From positions 1 to 19,154 of the forward strand of contig JAKADD010000007.1 of assembly GCA_021820825.1 (NCBI GenBank): a stretch of 19,154 nucleotides of DNA, in the 5' to 3' direction. This stretch comes from Bacillota bacterium (lineage in GTDB: Bacteria > Bacillota > Bacilli > Alicyclobacillales > SLC66). The notes below the pieces were generated by a model. It had not been told where the DNA came from and did no database searches. It worked only from the letters and a program-made list of their open reading frames with translations. This document shows positions 14,644-19,154 of this stretch, piece after piece (the stretch's first letter is position 1; every line of letters starts with the position of its first letter). The position numbers and the translations under genes were made by a program.

Positions 14644-15456
14644 TCACGATTGCTGTTCCGCTCTTATTTGCTGCCTGACCCAGATGTTAAAGTCAGCGTT
14701 CGTTACGATGTGCACCGACGCCTCCATATAGGGGTGTCCAGGGCCGCAGACTTCCGCGCACTGCACTCGCACCATGGGATTGACAGCAGTCGATGTGATC
14801 TTGTTTGTATGGATGTACATGTACCTTGTCTCGCCGGGAATAATGTCCTGTTTCATCCCGAACGCAGGAATCCAGAAACTGTGCACAACTCCAGCATGGG
14901 GATCGTATGTATGAAAAGGGTCGAATGACCGTAAAACGAATTTCACATTGCGATCATTCGGAAGATATAGTTCGCTGTTGTCGTTCGCATCGACAGCCTG
15001 CGTGATGTGGTACTGCGGATAGGCAAACAGCCACTGCCACTGACGGGCAGTGACGTTTACGATCAGGTCGCGGCGATTATAGCGGCCTCGTTCGCTGTTA
15101 AACATCTGTTCCACGGCCGACGCAGTAGGGTGCACAAAAAAGAGCAGATTCAGCGCAACGCTCACCGCGATCCAAGCGCTGACAAACAACTTATTGGTGT
15201 GAAACTGGCGGGGGCTCAGGCGACGTTCGTCGCCGCGCGCCCGGAAACGGACCATATTGTACAGAAGCATTACAACCACAAACGTGAATACTGGCGTCAG
15301 CACCGTGAGGATAAAAGCGAAGGCGCGCTCTCCGTCCAGCGCCTGCGTGGATGCCGTGTAGTAGTAGAGCCCTCTCTGAATGATGGCCTGAACGCCAAGT
15401 TCGCCTGCTATCGAGGCGGCGATCCAGATCACGCCAAACGCGATGATGTCACCCAT
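14644..15456 (-). CDS. Cytochrome c oxidase subunit II with CuA site
   Basis: 270 aa from the ATG at 15456, which has GAGAGG 9 nt upstream. The frame runs on to 15594, overlapping the cupredoxin gene, and an ATG at 15480 is a weaker option. The CuA site is complete: H192 (VVHSFWIPAFGMK), then C233, E235, C237, H241 and M244 in CAEVCGPGHPYM. The aromatic electron-entry stretch QWQWLFAYP (139-147) is present. Three hydrophobic segments (about 4-26, 46-68 and 90-109) precede the cupredoxin domain instead of the usual two. No cytochrome c domain is fused at the C-terminus, so a separate donor is needed, plausibly the adjacent cupredoxin. Confidence 0.95.
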   Translation of the reverse strand: MGDIIAFGVIWIAASIAGELGVQAIIQRGLYYYTASTQALDGERAFAFILTVLTPVFTFVVVMLLYNMVRFRARGDERRLSPRQFHTNKLFVSAWIAVSVALNLLFFVHPTASAVEQMFNSERGRYNRRDLIVNVTARQWQWLFAYPQYHITQAVDANDNSELYLPNDRNVKFVLRSFDPFHTYDPHAGVVHSFWIPAFGMKQDIIPGETRYMYIHTNKITSTAVNPMVRVQCAEVCGPGHPYMEASVHIVTNADFNIWVRQQIRAEQQS

Positions 15457-15506
15457 GATTCCCAACCTCTCGCTACCCATCCTGCCCAATCGAATTTCAC
15501 AGTTCC

Positions 15507-16145
15507 CTAGGCGCCGCTGGGCAAAATCGTGATAGTTCCTTTCATGCCGTCTGTATAGTGCATGTACTGCTGAACGAAGCATCCGTAGCGCCAAACGCCT
15601 GGTTTATTGGGTACAGTAAACGTCAGATTGATGCTTCCGCGAGGTTTCAGCGTGGGGCTGAAGTCTCCGCCGCTCGCCAGATTGGGTTTGGGCCCAACAT
15701 ATGTGGGAATCGCATTGTTTAGGACGAGGTTATCGACGTGGGCGGCGTGACTGATCGTCACGTGAACTCCATCCCAAAAATCACGGTGAAACTGCGTTGG
15801 AATCGGGCCGAACATGCTGGGCACATTGTCAAACGCCTGTCCAATCGCCATCTCATGCCAGTGTGTGTCGCTCATGTTGCGCAGGGCGATCGTCACCCGG
15901 TCACCAACGCGCCACGTAATGGACTGCGGCTGATAATCATAGTCAAACTGATATACATACACGGCTCCCTGCTGCGCTCCCCTGTAGAAGAAGGAGTGCC
16001 ATACGGCTGCAATCCAACCGTTCAGGAACAGGGCGACTGCGCCCGCTGCCAGCGCCAGTGACACCACGACAAGAAATATTCGCTTGTTCCAATCGGCGCT
16101 GTGTACTGTGCGAGCCGTTTGATCTGTGTGTCCATGGTCGGCCAT
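15507..16145 (-). CDS. Membrane-anchored cupredoxin (blue copper protein)
   Basis: 212 aa. Two adjacent ATGs (16148, 16145); the second has GGAG at a better distance. One N-terminal helix (about residues 23-43) anchors the protein, with the rest outside. Type-1 copper ligands appear complete: H97 (THWHEMAIG), C189, H196 and M201 in the C-x6-H-x4-M arrangement of GCFVQQYMHYTDGMKG. The fold resembles sulfocyanin and subunit-II-like cupredoxins. Immediately upstream of subunit II (50 nt), it is the best candidate for the electron donor to CuA, replacing cytochrome c. Extra His at 120, 128, 133 and 136 are also visible. The palindromic repeat at 16203-16294 lies in its leader. Confidence 0.8.
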   Translation of the reverse strand: MADHGHTDQTARTVHSADWNKRIFLVVVSLALAAGAVALFLNGWIAAVWHSFFYRGAQQGAVYVYQFDYDYQPQSITWRVGDRVTIALRNMSDTHWHEMAIGQAFDNVPSMFGPIPTQFHRDFWDGVHVTISHAAHVDNLVLNNAIPTYVGPKPNLASGGDFSPTLKPRGSINLTFTVPNKPGVWRYGCFVQQYMHYTDGMKGTITILPSGA

Positions 16146-16202
16146 CATCGTTCTCCATCATCGCCATTTCCGATTTCGCCATTTCAGATCCGAAGTGTAC
16201 CT

Positions 16203-16294
16203 GCCCTGGCGGGATCGTTATACTGTACCGCTGCTCAGACACGGCTGCGCCGAACTCGCCTCGGCACAGCACAGTACAACGATCCCGCCAGGGC
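16203..16294. repeat. Palindromic repeat, copy A
   Basis: Arms 16203-16226 and 16271-16294 are inverted repeats matching at 23 of 24 positions. The 44-nt loop contains GCCGA/TCGGC and CCG/CGG hairpins, so a branched fold is possible. The first 39 loop bases are identical to those of copy B at 19102-19140. It lies directly after the stop of the sulfocyanin-like gene and 57 nt before the cupredoxin start. On the plus strand the right arm is followed by GAGTTTTT. Confidence 0.85.
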
Positions 16295-16301
16295 GAGTTT
16301 T

Positions 16302-16841
16302 TCACCTGCTGACGGCGGCGCTGGGCGCGCCGCCCTTCACCACTCGCAGTGTATCCCACATGCCGAGGGCTACATGTGTGGGGCGGTGCGCCGGAAACCG
16401 GTACAACAGACTCGCAATGCGGTACGTTCCGGCGGTGCTCGCTGTAAACGTGTACGTCTGTGAGTCTCCCGGCAGGACACCGGCCATTGGGTTCATATCG
16501 AGCCACTGCTCAGAGTGCCCGGCTCCAGGAAACGCAACGCGGTTGTCGGCGGTATAGACTCCTAAATCATAGGGAATTCCTCCGTCATTGGTGAAATGCA
16601 GCACCACATGATATCCGACGGGTATGGTCACAACCAGACGCCCGTTCGCGTAACCATCGAAATTGCTCCACAGATTGTTGCTGTTATAGCCTGCTGTTAT
16701 AAACAGTTGGGCTGTTTTTGTCGCAGGATTCGCCTCCAGTATGTTGACGGGGGCGGCGGCGGGAATATGCGAACAGCCAGTCGCACACAGCACAGTTCCG
16801 ATCCCCGCCGAGCCGAGTGCGCGGATTAAGAGGTTTCTCAT
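16302..16841 (-). CDS. Sulfocyanin-like lipoprotein lacking two copper ligands
   Basis: 179 aa; ATG at 16841 with GGAGG 9 nt upstream. A signal peptide ends ATGC (Cys23), a probable though imperfect lipobox, so it is likely a lipid-anchored extracytoplasmic protein. The sulfocyanin pattern is visible: NFDGYANGRLVVTIPVGYHV, then NDGGIPYDLGVY, then AGVLPGDS, then GTYRIAS...THVALGMW. In sulfocyanins the ligands are His, Cys, His, Met. Here the first His aligns with Y91 and the Cys with S144, while H156 and M161 are kept; a 7-residue insertion lies between S144 and H156. No Cys remains in the mature chain, so a type-1 copper site cannot form. It may be a structural partner, or bind copper differently. 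Confidence 0.75.
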   Translation of the reverse strand: MRNLLIRALGSAGIGTVLCATGCSHIPAAAPVNILEANPATKTAQLFITAGYNSNNLWSNFDGYANGRLVVTIPVGYHVVLHFTNDGGIPYDLGVYTADNRVAFPGAGHSEQWLDMNPMAGVLPGDSQTYTFTASTAGTYRIASLLYRFPAHRPTHVALGMWDTLRVVKGGAPSAAVSR

Positions 16842-16860
16842 GAGTGCGCGCCTCCTCAGC

Positions 16861-16914
16861 GGCAACGGAATGATTCCCGTTTATTCCCATGAGTATTGTG
16901 CTCGCGCCGTTGCC
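16861..16914. repeat. 8-bp inverted repeat between ctaG-like and sulfocyanin-like genes
   Basis: GGCAACGG (16861-16868) and CCGTTGCC (16907-16914), with a 38-nt spacer, fill most of the 76-nt gap. No U-tract follows, so it is more likely an mRNA hairpin than a terminator. Confidence 0.35.
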
Positions 16915-16917
16915 ATG

Positions 16918-17736
16918 TTATGCATACCAAAACGATTCGTCCTGCCGCAGATACAGTCGCGCGCCAAAGCCCCCATAGACGGCGACCATGGTTCCCAGCA
17001 TGACCACGCCTCCCAACTGTTGATCGCCCATGCGTTCTGCGCTTGCGGCCGGAGATTGCGGCGTTTGGTTGTACACCGCATACCACGGTTGGGTCGAAAA
17101 CAGGAGAACGACAATGATGGGCATCATGAAATTTGCCGCAAAGAACAGATAAAGCAGTTGCATCCCGCGTGAGAATTTTTTTGCCCTGGTAGGGTATACC
17201 AGCGGCCACCAAAAACAGACAGCGGCTAAAAACAGTATATTTTCAATCACACCATGCAGCCAGTCGATCGTGACAGACGCATTCAGCACTGCGGGGATCA
17301 GCGTTGCAGTGACGACGGCGTTGAAGAAAATGAGCGCGATCAGGGGGCGGGTCAACCAGGTTAATAAAGCGCCCAGCCAGTTTGCGCGCAGGAGGCGCAT
17401 CAACACTGCGGCGGGCAAACTGAAAATAAGCAGCCACGGCAAAACCATGGTTACCAGAAGCATTTGGAAGACAAAGACGGTGAATAGACGTGTTTGGGCT
17501 GCCTGTGCAAGAGGAGCCATCGCAGCATAGAGCAGGAGCAGTCCCAGAAAAAAGGCGGTGTGTCGAATCCAGTGCGAGCGGGGATTCCCGTTGCTGTTCT
17601 CTGATGCACTGAGAACTGATTTGCCGGACTGGGCGTATCGCCTGTGCAACAGCGCGTAGATTGCGGCGATTAACAGCACAAAAACAATGACGTCTGGGCG
17701 CCAACTGGTCCACGGATTGTCGGAGTTTGCAAACAT
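16918..17736 (-). CDS. CtaG-type cytochrome oxidase assembly factor
   Basis: 272 aa. Seven hydrophobic segments and the Caa3_CtaG (PF09678) pattern: TAFFLGLLLLYAAMAPLAQA, LFTVFVFQMLLVTMVLPWLL, DWLHGVIENILFLAAVCFWW, and a conserved PLVYP. In Bacillus, CtaG is needed to form active caa3 oxidase and is thought to deliver copper to the CuB/CuA sites. The start used is ATG 17736, with AAGGG about 12 nt upstream; a TTG at 17748 is in frame but abuts that site. The position upstream of the copper proteins and oxidase subunits agrees with this role. Confidence 0.8.
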   Translation of the reverse strand: MFANSDNPWTSWRPDVIVFVLLIAAIYALLHRRYAQSGKSVLSASENSNGNPRSHWIRHTAFFLGLLLLYAAMAPLAQAAQTRLFTVFVFQMLLVTMVLPWLLIFSLPAAVLMRLLRANWLGALLTWLTRPLIALIFFNAVVTATLIPAVLNASVTIDWLHGVIENILFLAAVCFWWPLVYPTRAKKFSRGMQLLYLFFAANFMMPIIVVLLFSTQPWYAVYNQTPQSPAASAERMGDQQLGGVVMLGTMVAVYGGFGARLYLRQDESFWYA

Positions 17737-17884
17737 TGCGCTGCTCAACCCTTTTTATTTGAATCGGTTGCTGAATCATTCGCAGGATTCCAACTGAAGG
17801 GGGAAACTATACAATATGCGCGGGTGCTCAGCCGAGGCGATCCACATTGACGGCGGTAACAGAGGCGATGAAAAAGCGCTGCAT

Positions 17885-19042
17885 TCATGCAGGTGATTCG
17901 TGCTTGCGTGAAGTGACGCCTGGGTTCATAAGCCATGTGGCAGCCATGAGCAGCGCCACAACAGGGGGCGTGTTTGGGTCGGTGCCAAGCCCTCCCATGA
18001 TCCCGAAATCCATACTGGTCCACCAACTGAACAGGAGCCAAAAAAAGGCCAGGTACGCGACCCACGTTCTGGGCCGATTTGCGATCATTCCAATCCCTAT
18101 CACACCCATGATGACTACGAAGGCGGCATTCACAGCGAAAGCATGACCACTGATCAGGGTGACCATAACGTTGATCGGTGCGGAGAGCCACGAGGGTTGG
18201 GGCATTGCCGCTGAAGTGGTGAAGAACGGGAGGAGATTTTCGGGTTTATAAAAAGCGGCGCTTGGCGCAGCCTGCCATACCGCCGAAACCAGCCAGTAGC
18301 AGCCGATGCCAATCCGCCCCAGCCAAGCGTTTTTCCCGGATATCCAGTACCGCTTCGGAAGCAGGAGCAGTGCCGCAGCGGCGGCGTAAAAGAAGGCGGA
18401 TCCCGGACTGCCCGCCAAATAGGTCGCGCTTCCAGTCAGTATCCCGCCCAGACCTTCTCCGAACACCCATATGAAGACGGCCCAGAGTATGGATGTCCAG
18501 AGACCGAGTTTGCCCATTCGCGTGTCTGGATCGGCAAAGAGAAGGGCGCTTCCCACCCCTAGCTGTATATAGATGGCGGCGATGTTTGCGGCGATTGGGT
18601 GGTGGGCCCACACAAGGATACCCCGTTCCATCAGATGGTATAACCACATCGGCTGGTCCTGTTGAACCATCTTCAAAACTCCGGTAACGAATCTCTGTGT
18701 GACCATTTGCGGTTGCGCCTGCAGCAGGGCGTCAAAAATCCATAGAACTGCGATGCCGCGCCGTAGTATCAGGCGGGCAATCAGAGGAGAAGAAACGGAT
18801 TTCCTGGTTCCGTCTCCAATTGCTTCGTTGTCGAACTGAGCTGCTGTTTTGGCGCTCAAGCCGCCGCTTCTGTCAGGAAAGCGCGCCGTTGTAGAGACCG
18901 CAATCTCCCAACGCATAAAGCGCTTTGTCAGATTGACAAAAATGACGATGGCGATAAAAGCGAGCACCACGCCCGTCACTTCAAACAGGTATCTATAAAA
19001 CGCATCGATCAGCGGCAAGTGGCCCACAACACCCATTTGCAT
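17885..19042 (-). CDS. Polytopic membrane protein of the oxidase cluster, DoxX-like (weak)
   Basis: 385 aa from ATG 19042; AGGAG is 9 nt upstream, while longer in-frame starts run into the palindromic repeat. About nine hydrophobic segments. After one N-terminal helix and a hydrophilic stretch comes RRGIAVLWIFDALLQAQPQM, then ILVWAHHPI, then an FIWVFGEGLGGILTGSATYLAG-type block. I recall this pattern from uncharacterised membrane proteins of Actinobacteria and acidophilic Firmicutes that resemble DoxX/DoxD quinone-interacting proteins, but no motif proves it. It is the first cluster gene in the window and has palindromic repeat copy B in its leader. A gap of 148 nt separates it from the ctaG-like gene. 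Function unknown. Confidence 0.55.
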   Translation of the reverse strand: MQMGVVGHLPLIDAFYRYLFEVTGVVLAFIAIVIFVNLTKRFMRWEIAVSTTARFPDRSGGLSAKTAAQFDNEAIGDGTRKSVSSPLIARLILRRGIAVLWIFDALLQAQPQMVTQRFVTGVLKMVQQDQPMWLYHLMERGILVWAHHPIAANIAAIYIQLGVGSALLFADPDTRMGKLGLWTSILWAVFIWVFGEGLGGILTGSATYLAGSPGSAFFYAAAAALLLLPKRYWISGKNAWLGRIGIGCYWLVSAVWQAAPSAAFYKPENLLPFFTTSAAMPQPSWLSAPINVMVTLISGHAFAVNAAFVVIMGVIGIGMIANRPRTWVAYLAFFWLLFSWWTSMDFGIMGGLGTDPNTPPVVALLMAATWLMNPGVTSRKHESPA

Positions 19043-19077
19043 AGGGTGCATCTCCTGTCTATACCGAAAAATGTGCC

Positions 19078-19154
19078 TGCTCAGGCGGGATCGTATACTG
19101 TACCGCTGCTCAGACACGGCTGCGCCGAACTCGCCTCGGCACAGTATACGATCC
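19078..19154. repeat. Palindromic repeat, copy B (cut by the window end)
   Basis: Left arm includes GGATCGTATACTGT (19088-19101), perfectly complementary to the visible right arm (19141-19154). The loop 19102-19140 is identical to the first 39 loop bases of copy A. The orientation relative to the downstream minus-strand gene is the same as in copy A. The left arm continues outward as GCTCAGGCG, so the full right arm would extend beyond the window. Confidence 0.85.

Noticed and set aside
15943..16506. 187-aa minus-strand frame spanning palindrome copy A
   Set aside because: Runs through the end of one gene, the palindrome and the start of another, with no start site or domain. The real genes in other frames have good ribosome binding sites.

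Overview
The window looks like chromosomal DNA of an endospore-forming, probably acidophilic and aerobic member of the Firmicutes (Alicyclobacillaceae-like; Ferroacidibacillus, Acidibacillus and Sulfobacillus are the comparisons I have in mind). The basis is a cotJA-cotJB spore-coat pair, strong AGGAGG-type ribosome binding sites with frequent TTG/GTG starts, tRNA genes with encoded CCA, and an oxidase cluster fed by blue-copper proteins. The taxonomic placement is inference; no marker gene suitable for phylogeny was analysed.

Layout. (1) 3-971: 5'-truncated gene for a membrane b-type cytochrome fused to a YedY/sulfite-oxidase-type molybdopterin domain, with an internal twin-arginine motif. 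(2) 985-1466, minus: cotJB and cotJA, preceded by a sigma-K/E-like promoter. (3) 1579-1760: a free-standing tRNA-Leu(CAG) unit with a near-consensus promoter and a terminator. (4) 1857-5839, plus: a compact run of glycosyltransferase, COG4280-type membrane protein, 69-aa membrane protein, moeA and a GtrA-like protein. (5) 5808-8821, minus: a CPA1-type cation/proton antiporter with its own TTGACC-N17-TATAAT promoter, and a secreted deacetylase-like protein. (6) 9007-9172: a tRNA-Ser(TGA) unit. (7) 9426-10899, plus: a nucleoside-deoxyribosyltransferase-like protein, an apparently frameshifted mini-gene and ribosomal protein bL25/Ctc.

(8) 11205-19042, minus: the most interesting part, a respiratory cluster. 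In transcription order it encodes a polytopic DoxX-like membrane protein, CtaG-type oxidase assembly factor, a sulfocyanin-like lipoprotein, a membrane-anchored cupredoxin with intact copper ligands, cytochrome oxidase subunits II, I and III, a 56-aa membrane peptide and a YhcN/YlaJ-like lipoprotein. No cytochrome c gene is present. The arrangement suggests electrons pass from a periplasm-facing blue-copper protein to CuA of subunit II and then to an A-type haem-copper centre, as proposed for Fe(II)- or sulfur-oxidising acidophiles.

Unusual points: the sulfocyanin-like protein has lost two of its four expected type-1 copper ligands (Tyr for His, Ser for Cys). Subunit I keeps all metal ligands and the HPEVY motif but lacks the canonical D-channel Asp/Asn and K-channel Lys. 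A roughly 90-nt palindromic element occurs twice in the cluster with a 39-nt identical loop and matching changes in both stem arms. The first and last genes may connect to systems outside the window.
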